Assembly: GCF_007828865.1 (NCBI RefSeq)
Contig: NZ_VIVK01000001.1
Coordinates: 2,356,001 to 2,420,000, forward strand
Source: Kribbella amoyensis
Lineage (GTDB): Bacteria > Actinomycetota > Actinomycetes > Propionibacteriales > Kribbellaceae
Length of the DNA: 64,000 bases
Direction of reading: 5' to 3'
Both the position numbers and the translations under genes were made by a program. This document shows, piece by piece, positions 44,479 through 53,134 of this stretch. The stretch's first letter is position 1. Every line of letters begins with the position of its first letter. The notes under the pieces were generated by a model. It searched no databases and was not told the DNA's origin. It was given only the letters and a program-made list of their open reading frames with translations.

Positions 44479-45159
44479 ATGGACGTCCGGATGATTCCGC
44501 TCCTGCCCAGCAATGACCTCGACGACGTGCTGCCCTTCTACCTGGCCCTCGGTTTCCGGCTGACTTATCGGCAGGCCCGGCCGAACCCGTGTCTCGGCGT
44601 CACCCGCGGGGACGGGTTCGACCTGCAGTTCTTCGGGATGCCCGGGTTCGATCCCGAGCAGAACTACAGCAGCGTGATCGTGGCGGTCGAGGACACCCAG
44701 GCCCTGTACGACGAACTCGCGGCCGGGCTGCGGGCGGAGTACGGGAAGCTGCCGATCAGCGGGCTGCCGCGGATCACCCGGCCGCGCCGCAAGCAGGGGA
44801 CCTCGGGTGGCTTCTCGGTGGTCGACCCGGCCGGCAACTGGCTGCGGATCGCGTCGACGGCCGCCGAACAGGACACGGGTTCGCGGTTCGAGCGGGTCCT
44901 GCTGAACGCCGCGCGGCAAGGTGACTCGCACGGCGACGTCGGCGCCGCGATCGCCGTCCTGGAAGCCGGGCTCCGTCGGCACGCGGACGCGACCGACCAG
45001 GAGAAGCTGCCAGTACTGACCTATCTGGCCGAGCTCCTGGTCCGCGACGGCTCGGCCGACCGGGCGAGGGGGGTGCTCACCGAGATCGACGCCCTGGACG
45101 TCGACCGCTCATCGGTCACCGAAGAGCTGGGCGAGCTCCGGAGTCAGCTCGCCGGCTGA
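44479..45159 (+). CDS. VOC-family protein with C-terminal helical extension
   Basis: A 226-residue protein. Residues 1-120 are a glyoxalase/bleomycin-resistance (VOC) module (MIPLLPSNDLDDVLPFYLALGF, GFSVVDPAGNWLRIA). The remaining 100 residues contain helical repeat-like segments (GDVGAAIAVLEAGLRRHADA, LPVLTYLAELLVRDG) like a TPR pair. The start at 44479 gives the usual VOC front. It ends 16 nt inside the convergent GNAT gene. Substrate, if any, is unknown; binding or protective roles are as likely as catalysis. Confidence 0.82.
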   Translation: MDVRMIPLLPSNDLDDVLPFYLALGFRLTYRQARPNPCLGVTRGDGFDLQFFGMPGFDPEQNYSSVIVAVEDTQALYDELAAGLRAEYGKLPISGLPRITRPRRKQGTSGGFSVVDPAGNWLRIASTAAEQDTGSRFERVLLNAARQGDSHGDVGAAIAVLEAGLRRHADATDQEKLPVLTYLAELLVRDGSADRARGVLTEIDALDVDRSSVTEELGELRSQLAG

Positions 45160-45719
45160 TCCGCTCCCGGCCACGGTCCCGGTGGTGGGCCGTCGGCGTC
45201 GGCGCGCTCCTCCTGTTCGGTCTTGTACGGCCGGAGTCCGCGGGCCTGGTAGTTCGCCAGCGCGTTCGGGCCGTCGAGCGTGTTGGTGTGCAGCCAGACG
45301 CGGGTCACCTTGTCGAGGGACTCGAGCCGCTCGGGCATCCGCCACGCCTGCCGCAGGCCGACGGTCAGCAGGTGGCCGCCGATGCCGCGGCCGATGAATG
45401 CGGGCAGGAGGCCGAAGTTCTCGATCTCGACCTCGGTGCCGTCGGCGTGCAGGGCGACGTACCCGGCCGGGGCGCCGCCGGTCCACGCGACCCAGGTCTC
45501 GGCGCCGGGGCGGCTGAGCCACTCGGTCCAGCGGTCCCAGGTCCAGCCGAGCTTGCCGGTCCAGTGCCACGGGCCGCCGACCGCGGTGTAGAGGAACCGG
45601 GAGAACTCCGGCGCGACCTCGTCGACCCGGCGGACCTCGACCGGCTCGCGTGGCTCCTTGGCCGGGCGGAGGTCGTCCGGGCTGGTCTGCTCCAGGTAGG
45701 TGAGCGTGATCGTGGTCAT
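45144..45719 (-). CDS. GNAT-family N-acetyltransferase
   Basis: A 191-residue acetyltransferase. The acetyl-CoA site is seen as FIGRGIGGHLLTVGLRQAW, preceded by the strand EIENFGLLPA and followed by WLHTNTLDGPNALANYQARGL. The front has a Trp-rich segment (GGPWHWTGKLGWTWDRWTEWL) seen in a subset of the family. ATG 45719 overlaps the tetR stop by 4 nt, so the two form an operon. The C-terminus overlaps the VOC gene by 16 nt. The substrate is not determinable. Confidence 0.87.
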   Translation of the reverse strand: MTTITLTYLEQTSPDDLRPAKEPREPVEVRRVDEVAPEFSRFLYTAVGGPWHWTGKLGWTWDRWTEWLSRPGAETWVAWTGGAPAGYVALHADGTEVEIENFGLLPAFIGRGIGGHLLTVGLRQAWRMPERLESLDKVTRVWLHTNTLDGPNALANYQARGLRPYKTEQEERADADGPPPGPWPGADQPAS

Positions 45720-46423
45720 GCGTCCTCGCCCTGGCCGTCGCCTTGGCTGTCGTCCTGGCCCGGCCGGACGCCGCGGATGCCGGCCACGATCAGGTCGATG
45801 CCGAGGGCGTAGTACCGATCGGTGGAGGCCGGGCAGATCAGGGTGTCGGCCGCGCCGGTGATGAGCGGGTAGCGCTTCGGGTCGAGGGCGCCGAGGGCCG
45901 CGCGCTTGAGCCGCATCGCCTGCTCGCGGAGCTCCGGGTCCGGGTCCTCGCCGGCGCCGGGCTCGGTGGTGACCAGGGTGATCAGCGCGCACAGCGACTG
46001 CCGGCCGACCTCGGCCGCGTAGTCGGGGTCGAACCCGCCCGCGGTCAGCAGCTCCATCGTCCGCTCGGCCATCGCCAGGCCCGGCTCGGCGACCAGGATC
46101 CGGGTCAGCGTGAGGCCCGCGGCGTTCGGATGCGGGCGGAGGGCGTCGACGAAGGCGGTGAGGACGGCCTGCAGCTGCTGGTCCCAGCGCTGCTCGCTCG
46201 GCTCGGGCAGGTCGATGTCGGCGAGCAGCCGGTCGGCGATCCCGGCCAGCAGCTCGCGCTTGTCGGCGAAGTGCCGGTAGAGCGCCATCGGGGTGACTTC
46301 GTGCGCCTGGGCGAGCCGCCGGATGGTGACCGCGTCGAGCCCCTCGGTGTCGGCGATCCGCAGCGCGGTGCCGGCGAGCTGGTCCCGGTCGAGGCGTCGC
46401 TCCTTGCTGAGGGTGCTGGGCAT
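45716..46423 (-). CDS. TetR-family repressor
   Basis: A 235-residue regulator with the N-terminal HTH ALRIADTEGLDAVTIRRLAQAHEVTPMALYRHFADKREL (residues about 20-60) and the C-terminal TetR_C core (RWDQQLQAVLTAFVDALRPHP). It is divergent from a 14-helix MFS drug exporter, the classical TetR arrangement, with AT-richer imperfect inverted repeats between them. It probably represses the exporter and itself until a drug-like ligand binds. Confidence 0.9.
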   Translation of the reverse strand: MPSTLSKERRLDRDQLAGTALRIADTEGLDAVTIRRLAQAHEVTPMALYRHFADKRELLAGIADRLLADIDLPEPSEQRWDQQLQAVLTAFVDALRPHPNAAGLTLTRILVAEPGLAMAERTMELLTAGGFDPDYAAEVGRQSLCALITLVTTEPGAGEDPDPELREQAMRLKRAALGALDPKRYPLITGAADTLICPASTDRYYALGIDLIVAGIRGVRPGQDDSQGDGQGEDA

Positions 46424-46431
46424 GTTGACAA

Positions 46432-46479
46432 GTTTACACCGTAGACCTAGCGTTTACAGTGTCCGCATACGCCGTATAC
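46432..46479. promoter_or_regulatory. TetR operator region
   Basis: Imperfect inverted elements fill this AT-richer gap: GTAGACCTAGCGTTTAC (46441-46457) with arms GTAgAC and GTtTAC, an overlapping GTTTACACCGTAGAC copy (46432-46446), and CATACGCCGTATAC (46466-46479). They lie between the divergent starts of tetR (46423) and the MFS gene (46509). Confidence 0.5.
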
Positions 46480-46508
46480 ATACATCGTAGACTTGAGAGG
46501 TATCCGTG

Positions 46509-47936
46509 ATGCGACGGAGTCCCTGGGCCACCCTGGCGGTGCTGGCCCTGGCGCAGTTCATCGTCGTGCTCGACGTGACGATCGTGAACGTGGCGCTGCC
46601 CCACATCCAGGCCGACCTGAACTTCTCGGCCGAGAGCCTGCAGTGGGTGATCAGCGCGTACACCCTGCTGTTCGGCGGGTTCCTGCTGCTCGGTGGCCGG
46701 ATGGCCGATCTGCTCGGCCCGCGCCGGGTGTTCGTGGCCGGCCTGCTGCTGTTCGGCGTCACCTCGCTGGTGGCCGGGCTGGCCGAGTCGCCCGGGTTCC
46801 TGATCGGCGCTCGCGCGGTCCAGGGTCTCGGCGGCGCCCTGCTGTCACCGGCGGCGCTGGCGATCCTCACCGTGACGTTCGCGCACGGCCGCGACCGGAA
46901 CATCGCGATGGGCGTCTGGGGCGGGCTCGCCGGTCTCGGCGGCACCCTCGGCGTGGTCGCGGGCGGCCTGCTCGTCGACTCGCTCAGCTGGCAGTGGGTC
47001 TTCTTCGTGAACGTCCCGATCGTGCTCGCCCTGGTCGCCGTGATCCCGGTCTTCGTCCGCGACCTGCGGCACAACGCCGACGGCCCACGCAGGTTCGACA
47101 CGGCCGGCGCCGTCCTCGGGACCGCGGGTCTGCTCGCCGTCGTGTACGGCGTGGTCCGGGCCGAGCCGAAGGGCTGGGGCTCCGCCGAGGTGGTCGGGTT
47201 CCTGGCCGGGGGCGTGGCGTTGCTGATCGCGTTCGTCGCCGTGGAGGCGCGGTCGAAGGCTCCGCTGGTTCCGTTGCGGCTGTTCCGGTCCCGGGCGCTC
47301 AGCGTGTCGAGCGTGTCCCTCGCGCTGAACGGGGCCGGCTTCCTGTCCATGTTCTTCCTCACCGCGATCTACCTGCAGCAGGTGCGCGGCGACTCGGCCC
47401 TGGATGCCGGGCTGCACTTCCTGCCGATGGGCGGCGCGGCCATCCTCGGCGCGGTGCTCGCGTCGAACCTGGTCCAGCGCGTCGGCACCCGGACGGTCCA
47501 GCTCGGCGGTTCCGTGGTCAGCGTCGCCGGCTTGCTGCTCCTGTCCCAGGCGGACGCCACCGGTGGGTACGCGACCGAGCTGTTGCCCGGGCTAATCCTG
47601 TTCGGCCTCGGCATCATCGGCGTCGGGGTCCCGGCCCAGATCGCGGCCGTCTCCGAGGTCCAGCACCACGAGGCCGGGGCCGCGTCCGGAGCCGTCACCA
47701 CGATGTACCAGGTGGGCGGCGCGCTCGGTCTGGCTATCGTCACCACGTTGTCGATCACCCGGACGACGGACGCGCTCGCGCACGGCGACGCCCAGCAGCA
47801 GGCCCTGGTCGAGGGGTTCCAGCGCGGCCTCCTGATCGCCGGGCTGTTCGCGATCGCCAACGTGCTGATCACCCTGACCACGCCGCAGATCCAGCCGACG
47901 TCCGAGCAGCTCACCGAGGCGGCCGCCGCAGCTTGA
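46509..47936 (+). CDS. MFS multidrug exporter, DHA2 family (14 helices)
   Basis: A 475-residue proton-driven exporter. The first helix reads FIVVLDVTIVNVALPHI, the DHA2 hallmark with conserved Asp. GGFLLLGGRMADLLGPRR is motif A. The length and number of hydrophobic segments fit 14 helices. ATG 46509 is favoured over the adjacent GTG 46506 because of spacing to GAGAGG. It is divergent from tetR and probably derepressed by its substrate. Substrate specificity is unknown. Confidence 0.92.
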   Translation: MRRSPWATLAVLALAQFIVVLDVTIVNVALPHIQADLNFSAESLQWVISAYTLLFGGFLLLGGRMADLLGPRRVFVAGLLLFGVTSLVAGLAESPGFLIGARAVQGLGGALLSPAALAILTVTFAHGRDRNIAMGVWGGLAGLGGTLGVVAGGLLVDSLSWQWVFFVNVPIVLALVAVIPVFVRDLRHNADGPRRFDTAGAVLGTAGLLAVVYGVVRAEPKGWGSAEVVGFLAGGVALLIAFVAVEARSKAPLVPLRLFRSRALSVSSVSLALNGAGFLSMFFLTAIYLQQVRGDSALDAGLHFLPMGGAAILGAVLASNLVQRVGTRTVQLGGSVVSVAGLLLLSQADATGGYATELLPGLILFGLGIIGVGVPAQIAAVSEVQHHEAGAASGAVTTMYQVGGALGLAIVTTLSITRTTDALAHGDAQQQALVEGFQRGLLIAGLFAIANVLITLTTPQIQPTSEQLTEAAAAA

Positions 47937-47977
47937 TGCCTGGGGCAACGGATCGTCCGGCGGCCTAGGGTGGGCGG

Positions 47978-48611
47978 ATGATTCCCACCGGCTTGGTCAC
48001 CGCCACCGTCACCCGGGAAGGTGCTCCCGGTCAGGCCTGGATCGACGAGCTGCCCGACCTGGTGGAGCACTTCCTCGGGCGATGGGGTCGCGGTGGCCGG
48101 GGAGCTGGCGCGGCGGCTTGCCGTTCCCGCGCCACCGGAGATTCCCCGGTTGGCGGGCGCGGCGGTTGGCTGGGAACAGCAACTAGTTGCCCAGTGCAAG
48201 GAAGCGGGAGATCCGTTGCCAGCCAGGGTGATCGGGGCGGCGGTGGAGACGATCCGCGCCTTCGCGGCCGATCCGACGGACACGCTGATGCACGGCGATC
48301 TGCACTTGGGCAACATCCTGGCCGCCGAGCGCGAGCCGTGGCTGGTGATCGATCCGAAGGGGTTCGCCGGCAGCGCTGCCTACGATGCGGGCACCATCGT
48401 CCGGTACCGGCCGGAGGAGGTGGCGGGCGACGTTCGCGGTGGACTCCTGCGACGGATCGCGATCTTCAGCGAGGCGGCCGGCGTAGATCGAGTGCTGGCG
48501 GTGCGGGCGACGCAGGCGCGGATGGTGAGCGGCGCCTTGTGGGGCCGGCTGTACGGCGAGCCGGCCGAGGCGATCGCGCTGGCCGACCTGGTCGCCGAGG
48601 CGCTGGTGTGA
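47978..48611 (+). pseudogene. Decayed aminoglycoside/hydroxyurea phosphotransferase (APH(6)-type)
   Basis: The frame from ATG 47978 encodes GQAWIDELPDLVEHFLGRWG, the usual front of APH(6)-like kinases. It then turns into Arg/Gly-rich nonsense. A second frame takes over at about 48085 with VAVAGELARRLAVPAPPEIPRLA and continues through the catalytic loop MHGDLHLGNIL and the metal site LVIDPKGF to the stop at 48611. In the family about 75-80 residues of the N-lobe, including the ATP-binding Lys, lie between these parts. The gap therefore reflects an out-of-frame deletion, and the gene should be inactive. Confidence 0.78.
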
Positions 48612-48613
48612 CT

Positions 48614-49207
48614 TCAGGTCAGTGGTTTGCGGCCGGTGAGGATGAGGGCGGTCCCGGCGCTGCGGGTCGGTGGTTCCCAGGTCGTCGTGGCGAGGTCCTC
48701 GAAGCCGGCCTGGGTCGCCGCGGACTGCAGGTCGGAGGGTGCCCACTTGTGGTGGACGGACACGACGAAACGCCCGCCTGGCTTGAGGATGCGGTGGATC
48801 TCGGCGAATCCGGCCGCCCGATCGGGCCACAGTTGCACGTTGTTGACCGAGAGGACGACGCTGACCGCGTTGTCGGGTTGGTGGGTGTCCGCCGCGTCGC
48901 CCTGGACGAGCTGGACCTTGCCCGTCTCGACCAGGTCCGCGCCGCGGTGAGCGGCCGCGGTGAGCATGGTCTCGGACGGATCCACGCCGACCACCACCCC
49001 GGCGTACTTGGCGGCCGCGCGGAGGCCGACGCCGGGTCCGGGGCCGATGACGACCACGTGCTCCTTCGCCTGGAGTCCGGCGAGCTCGACCACGTGTTTC
49101 TCGGTCGGGCCGTTGCCGCGCGCCATCAGCCAGCCGCCGACCCGGCCGAGGTGTCCCTCCGGCCGGGCGAACCCCTTCCGCAGGAGCTTGTCCGCGAAAT
49201 CACCCAT
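48614..49207 (-). CDS. Class I SAM-dependent methyltransferase
   Basis: A 197-residue methyltransferase with the SAM motif VVVIGPGPGVGLRAAAKYA, acidic VVGVDPSETML, QGDAADTHQ and post-I segments, then ILKPGGRFVVSVHHKW. Substrate is unknown. The front (DKLLRKGFARPEGHLGRVGGWLMARGN) is a lid typical of small-molecule methyltransferases of this group. It ends 3 nt from the decayed kinase gene in convergent orientation. Confidence 0.88.
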   Translation of the reverse strand: MGDFADKLLRKGFARPEGHLGRVGGWLMARGNGPTEKHVVELAGLQAKEHVVVIGPGPGVGLRAAAKYAGVVVGVDPSETMLTAAAHRGADLVETGKVQLVQGDAADTHQPDNAVSVVLSVNNVQLWPDRAAGFAEIHRILKPGGRFVVSVHHKWAPSDLQSAATQAGFEDLATTTWEPPTRSAGTALILTGRKPLT

Positions 49208-49227
49208 GGGGACATGACATCACGGGA

Positions 49228-49710
49228 TCAGGTGTCGAGTCTGCGGACGTAGCCGTAGCCGGGCTCCCCGTTGATCTCCACGTCGCCGGTCCGGACGAAC
49301 CCGGTGCGCTCCAGGATCTTCTGCGAGGCCACGTTGCCGGTCGTGGTCATCGCGGTGAGCTGGCTGAGTCCGTACTCGGTCCGCGCGCGGTCGCAGATCT
49401 CCCGGACCGCCCAGGTGGCCAGGCCGCGCCCGGCCGACGCCTCCGCGATCCGGTAGCCGAGCTCGGCGGAGCCGTCGTCCACCTCGACCAGGTTGATCCG
49501 GCCGACGACGCGGTCGCCGTCCAGGATGACGTGCAGGTGGTCGACCCCGGCCTCCTGCAGGTCGAGGAGCCACTGGTGCCGCTGGCCGAACTCGGCGAAG
49601 TACGCGTCCCCGCGATCCGAGATGAAGCGCGCGAAGTACGCCCGGTTCTCCAGCTCGAAGCGCAGTACCTCGTCGGCGTGCCCGGCCTGCAGGCGTTCGA
49701 TCCGGACCAT
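49228..49710 (-). CDS. GNAT acetyltransferase, RimJ/RimL-like
   Basis: A 160-residue acetyltransferase starting MVRIERLQAGHADEVLRFELENRAYFARFISDR at ATG 49710; the longer frame begins with TTG and is less likely. Acetyl-CoA contacts are in GYRIAEASAGRGLATWAV and the late TTTGNVASQKILERTGF, as in ribosomal-protein alanine acetyltransferases. The target is uncertain; protein N-termini or small amines are possible. Confidence 0.88.
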   Translation of the reverse strand: MVRIERLQAGHADEVLRFELENRAYFARFISDRGDAYFAEFGQRHQWLLDLQEAGVDHLHVILDGDRVVGRINLVEVDDGSAELGYRIAEASAGRGLATWAVREICDRARTEYGLSQLTAMTTTGNVASQKILERTGFVRTGDVEINGEPGYGYVRRLDT

Positions 49711-49720
49711 GCCGCGCAAC

Positions 49721-50590
49721 TTACAGCGGGTACGCCACGTAGGCGAGGTGGTTTCCGTCCGGGGACCAGCTCGGGACGTTCATCGTGCCCTGGCCGCCGA
49801 ACAGGGTGGCCAGTTCGCGGAACTGCCCGTCCGGGTCGAGCAGCCGGATCCGGACGTCGGCCACGTCGGCGGGGTGGCCGAGGGTCCCGGGTGGGAAGCT
49901 CACGTACGCGATCGCGGAGCCGTCCGGCGCGGGATGCGGGAACCAGTTGACCCGTTCGTCGAAGGTGAGCTGCTCCGTGGTCCGGCCGTCGACCGAGGTC
50001 CGGAAGAGCTGGGCGTGCCCTGGTTCGGTCGAGGCGCGCTCGGAGTTGAAGTAGATCCACTTCCCGTCCGGCCCGTACTCCGCGCCGTCGTCCGCGTGCT
50101 CGTCGTCGGTGAGCTGCGTGTCGGCTCCACCGGCGGCCGGGATCGTCCAGACGTTGGCGATCCGCTGACCGTCCCGGTCCTCCAATCCGATGTACGCGAG
50201 CGTGCTCCCGTCCGGCGAGATTCCGTGCAGGTAGTGGTGGACGCCGTGGTCGTTGCTGACCCTCCTCGGCGAACCACCGGCCAGCGGTACGGCGTACAGG
50301 TGGCCGTCGTCCGCCGAGACGTAGACCGTGGTCCCGTCCGGGCTGAGGACGTGGTCGTTGTTGATCGGGGGGACGCCACCGAGGTCGATCTCGTCGAACC
50401 CGCCGCCACCGTCGACGGCGATCCGGAACAGCCGGCCGTCGCCGTTGACGATCAGGTGGCTGCCGTCGACGGACCAGTTCGGTGCTTCGAAGAGGAGCTC
50501 GGTGGAACGGGTCACCAGGCGCCGATCACCGGTGCCGACGTCGACGGTGTAGAGCTCGGCGGACTGACCTGGGCGAAGGCTGCGGGGCAT
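49721..50590 (-). CDS. TolB-like beta-propeller protein (PD40 repeats)
   Basis: A 289-residue protein made of PD40 repeats such as APNWSVDGSHLIVNG, HVLSPDGTTVYVSA and VPSWSPDGNHLAYVA, with about six blades. There is no signal peptide, so it is cytosolic, unlike TolB itself. ATG 50590 is preferred to the TTG three codons earlier. It lies 10 nt upstream of the GNAT gene on the same strand, suggesting co-transcription. A binding or scaffold role is inferred. Confidence 0.83.
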   Translation of the reverse strand: MPRSLRPGQSAELYTVDVGTGDRRLVTRSTELLFEAPNWSVDGSHLIVNGDGRLFRIAVDGGGGFDEIDLGGVPPINNDHVLSPDGTTVYVSADDGHLYAVPLAGGSPRRVSNDHGVHHYLHGISPDGSTLAYIGLEDRDGQRIANVWTIPAAGGADTQLTDDEHADDGAEYGPDGKWIYFNSERASTEPGHAQLFRTSVDGRTTEQLTFDERVNWFPHPAPDGSAIAYVSFPPGTLGHPADVADVRIRLLDPDGQFRELATLFGGQGTMNVPSWSPDGNHLAYVAYPL

Positions 50591-50668
50591 ACCGACCAAC
50601 CTAGAACAGTTCGGCAGTCGGTGCGTTCGAGAGACCCGGCCGACCGGGTGGCCGGCCGGGCCGGTTCG

Positions 50669-51700
50669 TCAGTGCTGGTAGACCACGCCGTGGGTCGGCG
50701 CGATGCCGTTCACCCAGTTCGAGTGGACGATCGTCGGGGCCCCGCCGGCGTGCCGGATCTGCAGTGACAGCCGGACCTGCGGGCAGCCACCGAGCGACGA
50801 CCTGGCGAACGACCAGGTGCCGTTGACCGTCTTGTGGTGGCGGGCGACCGAGATGAACGTCGAGGTGACCGAGCTCTTGAGCAGCGACCCACAGGCGGTG
50901 CCGTTGCTGTTCTGCGGCTGCGCCTCGATCCAGGTCTCGATCGTGCTGCCGTTGTAGGCCGGGGCGCCGCCGCATCTCGGGAACTTGGGCACGTCGGCCT
51001 TGTGGCACGTGGTCAGGTTCACGTCCTGGATGACGGTCACCTGCGTGGCCGCGGTGGACAGTACGTGGGTGTAGCCGTTGGTCCGCAGGGTCCCGTTCCA
51101 CAGCACGGTCTGGTCGGCGACCGGGAGGCTCGGCAGTGCCCAGCGGGCGGCCGTGGTGACTGCGCCGGTACCCACCGGCGTGCTGAGCAGTTCGGCGCCG
51201 GCGAGGATGCGCCACTGCAGGATCCCGAACCGGTCGATCACGTCGTTGCGGGCGTAGCTGGACACCTGAACCTCACAGGTGAAGCTCCCGTTGGCCGGTG
51301 CGATGAACAGCCACCGCGCCTGCAACGAGGTACGGGTCTCCCCGGGCGTCGCCATGTTCTGGGCCGAGTAGACGCCGCGTTGCCGGCCGTCCGTCATGTT
51401 CGGTCCCGTGCAGTGCAGGATGAAGGTCGTCCCCGGGGCGTCGCCACTGCCGAGGCCGGAGGTCAGCAGCTCGGCGGTCAGGTTCTTGGTGTACAGGTAC
51501 CGCTTCTGCCCGGTGGTCGCCGTGAAGGTGACCTGCGTGCCCGGGATCGACCGGATCACACTGCTGCCGTTCTTGCCGACCTGATAGCGGAACTCGGGTG
51601 CGGCCGTGGTCTGTCCTTGTGCCGCTGGGGTGATCCCGACCAGCGGCAACCCGACGACGGCCAGGAGTGCTGTCAGTAAGCGTGCTCGTCTCCTCATCAC
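50669..51700 (-). CDS. Secreted protein of unknown function
   Basis: A 343-residue exported protein with a signal peptide (RLLTALLAVVGLPLVGITPAAQG) at residues 5-28. The mature part contains at least six Cys, in HCTGPN, FTCEVQ, TTCHKA, PRCGG, TACGS and GGCPQ, likely forming disulfides, and is rich in Thr/Ser/Asn beta strands. No family is recognised. The gene is divergent from a methyltransferase gene, with an 86-nt gap holding their promoters. Confidence 0.8.
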   Translation of the reverse strand: MMRRRARLLTALLAVVGLPLVGITPAAQGQTTAAPEFRYQVGKNGSSVIRSIPGTQVTFTATTGQKRYLYTKNLTAELLTSGLGSGDAPGTTFILHCTGPNMTDGRQRGVYSAQNMATPGETRTSLQARWLFIAPANGSFTCEVQVSSYARNDVIDRFGILQWRILAGAELLSTPVGTGAVTTAARWALPSLPVADQTVLWNGTLRTNGYTHVLSTAATQVTVIQDVNLTTCHKADVPKFPRCGGAPAYNGSTIETWIEAQPQNSNGTACGSLLKSSVTSTFISVARHHKTVNGTWSFARSSLGGCPQVRLSLQIRHAGGAPTIVHSNWVNGIAPTHGVVYQH

Positions 51701-51786
51701 AGCCCCTTCGCTAGTTAGTGACGTCCGAAATGTCTGGTTAGGGAAGGGTCTATCGGAAACGGCGGACAGCGCCTAGCCTTTCCATC

Positions 51787-52572
51787 GTGGTGCGCGCTTC
51801 GGAGATCGCGCTGAACCGCGAGCTGTGGGCCCTGGTCAACGAGCGGTTCACCGGTCCGGCGGCAGCGGCGCTGTGGTCCCGGCCGGAGATGGGCTGGGGC
51901 TTGTACGGGGTGCCGGAGCGGCGGCTCGGCGTACTCGGTGAGGTCGACGGCCTCGACGTACTCGAGCTGGCCTGCGGTACGGCGTACTGGTCGGCCTGGT
52001 TGACGAGGGCGGGTGCCCGCGTGGTGGCCGTCGACCTGTCGATGGAGCAGCTGACCACGGCCCGCACTCTGCAACGGAGTACGGGTCCCGCCTTCCCACT
52101 GGTACAAGCGGACGCCGAACACGTACCGCTCGCCTCCGCCTCCTTCGACCTCGTGCTGAGCGAACACGGTGCCGCAGCGTGGTGCGACCCGGAGTACTGG
52201 CTGCCCGAGGTTGCACGGGTACTGCGGCCGGGTGGACTGCTCGTGTTCCTCACCAACACCGTGCTTTCCGCGCTCTGCGTACCGGAGGACGAGGGGGTTG
52301 CCACCAGCAGCCTTCAACGCGGACAGCGCGCTGCGTACCACGTCCGCTGGCCCGGTGGTGGGGCCGAGTTCCACCCGTCGCACGGGGACTGGATCCGGCT
52401 TCTGCGGCGCTTCGGCTTCCACATCGAGGCGCTGCACGAGCTCTACGCGCCGCAGGACGCACCGGACCACCCGTACTACGAGATCGTCAGCGCGGACTGG
52501 GCCTCCCAGTGGCCCGCCGAGGAACTCTGGGTAGCCCGGCGAACCCTGGAGGCTGTCACCCACAACGGATGA
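51787..52572 (+). CDS. Class I SAM-dependent methyltransferase
   Basis: A 261-residue enzyme with GLDVLELACGTAYWSAWLTRAG (motif I), VVAVDLSMEQL, FPLVQADAEHVPLASASFDLVLSEHG and VLRPGGLLVFL. The front is an extended helical lid (ALNRELWALVNERFTG), and the C-terminal half contains FHPSHGDWIRLLRRFGF. GTG 51787 (or the next GTG) is the start. The substrate is unknown; small-molecule methylation is typical. Confidence 0.88.
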   Translation: MVRASEIALNRELWALVNERFTGPAAAALWSRPEMGWGLYGVPERRLGVLGEVDGLDVLELACGTAYWSAWLTRAGARVVAVDLSMEQLTTARTLQRSTGPAFPLVQADAEHVPLASASFDLVLSEHGAAAWCDPEYWLPEVARVLRPGGLLVFLTNTVLSALCVPEDEGVATSSLQRGQRAAYHVRWPGGGAEFHPSHGDWIRLLRRFGFHIEALHELYAPQDAPDHPYYEIVSADWASQWPAEELWVARRTLEAVTHNG

Positions 52573-52625
52573 GGTCCGCGCGGCCCGACCGACCCAGAAT
52601 CGACACCGACCGGGAGGGGAACAGC

Positions 52626-52727
52626 ATGTGGTACGTGTTCATGTTCAGCGCGTTGGCGATTCTGTGTGTGGTCGTGGTCCTGGTGCGTAATGCCCGCACC
52701 AAGGCCGAGCGCCGCAAACACGACTGA
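52626..52727 (+). CDS. 33-residue single-helix membrane peptide
   Basis: An ATG preceded by GGGAGGGGAACAGC starts a 33-residue frame: MWYVFMFSALAILCVVVVLV, a near-continuous hydrophobic helix, then a basic tail RNARTKAERRKHD. The strong ribosome site, positive cytoplasmic tail and single helix are typical of bona fide small membrane proteins. It lies 53 nt after the methyltransferase stop in the same direction. Confidence 0.68.
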   Translation: MWYVFMFSALAILCVVVVLVRNARTKAERRKHD

Positions 52728-52804
52728 CCGGTCGATTTCGCTGACCCTCGGATCGTCATATACCTGAAGAGAGTCATGTCGAGCGCCGAGGAGGTGTCTG
52801 CGTC

Positions 52805-53134
52805 GTGCCTGACAAGAAGCAGGCGGCATTCCAGGAACTGGTCGATCGCATTCTGAATGGCGAGGGCAGAGCGTCGACAGCGCAGCGGGCCCAAGCCTTC
52901 GACAACACGCCGATTTCGCCGTCCGTGGACGCACTGATCGGCAAGGTCGTCGCCCGGCCCGCGGAAATCACCGCGGCGGACGTTGCCGCGGCGAGAACCG
53001 CGGTCGGTACCGAGGATGAGCTCTTCGAACTCGTCGTCTGCGCCGCGGTCGGCCAGTCCGCCCGACTTTACGAGGCGGGTCTTTCCGCGTTGGCCGAAGC
53101 CACCGGTGATGAAGGGCCGGCCCATGCGTCTTGA
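52805..53134 (+). CDS. Small AhpD/CMD-associated protein, partner of next gene
   Basis: A 109-residue protein from GTG 52805, preceded by GGAGGTG. Its C-terminal half (ITAADVAAARTAVGTEDELFELVVCAAVGQSARLYEAG) resembles the helical hairpin region of carboxymuconolactone decarboxylase-like proteins but lacks the CxxC/His motif. It overlaps the next gene by 11 nt, so the two are probably co-translated and may form a complex. Confidence 0.72.
   Translation: MPDKKQAAFQELVDRILNGEGRASTAQRAQAFDNTPISPSVDALIGKVVARPAEITAADVAAARTAVGTEDELFELVVCAAVGQSARLYEAGLSALAEATGDEGPAHAS

Noticed and set aside
52179..52625. Upstream extension of the 33-residue membrane peptide
   Set aside because: This part is an out-of-frame shadow of the methyltransferase; only the last 33 codons have a ribosome site and membrane character.
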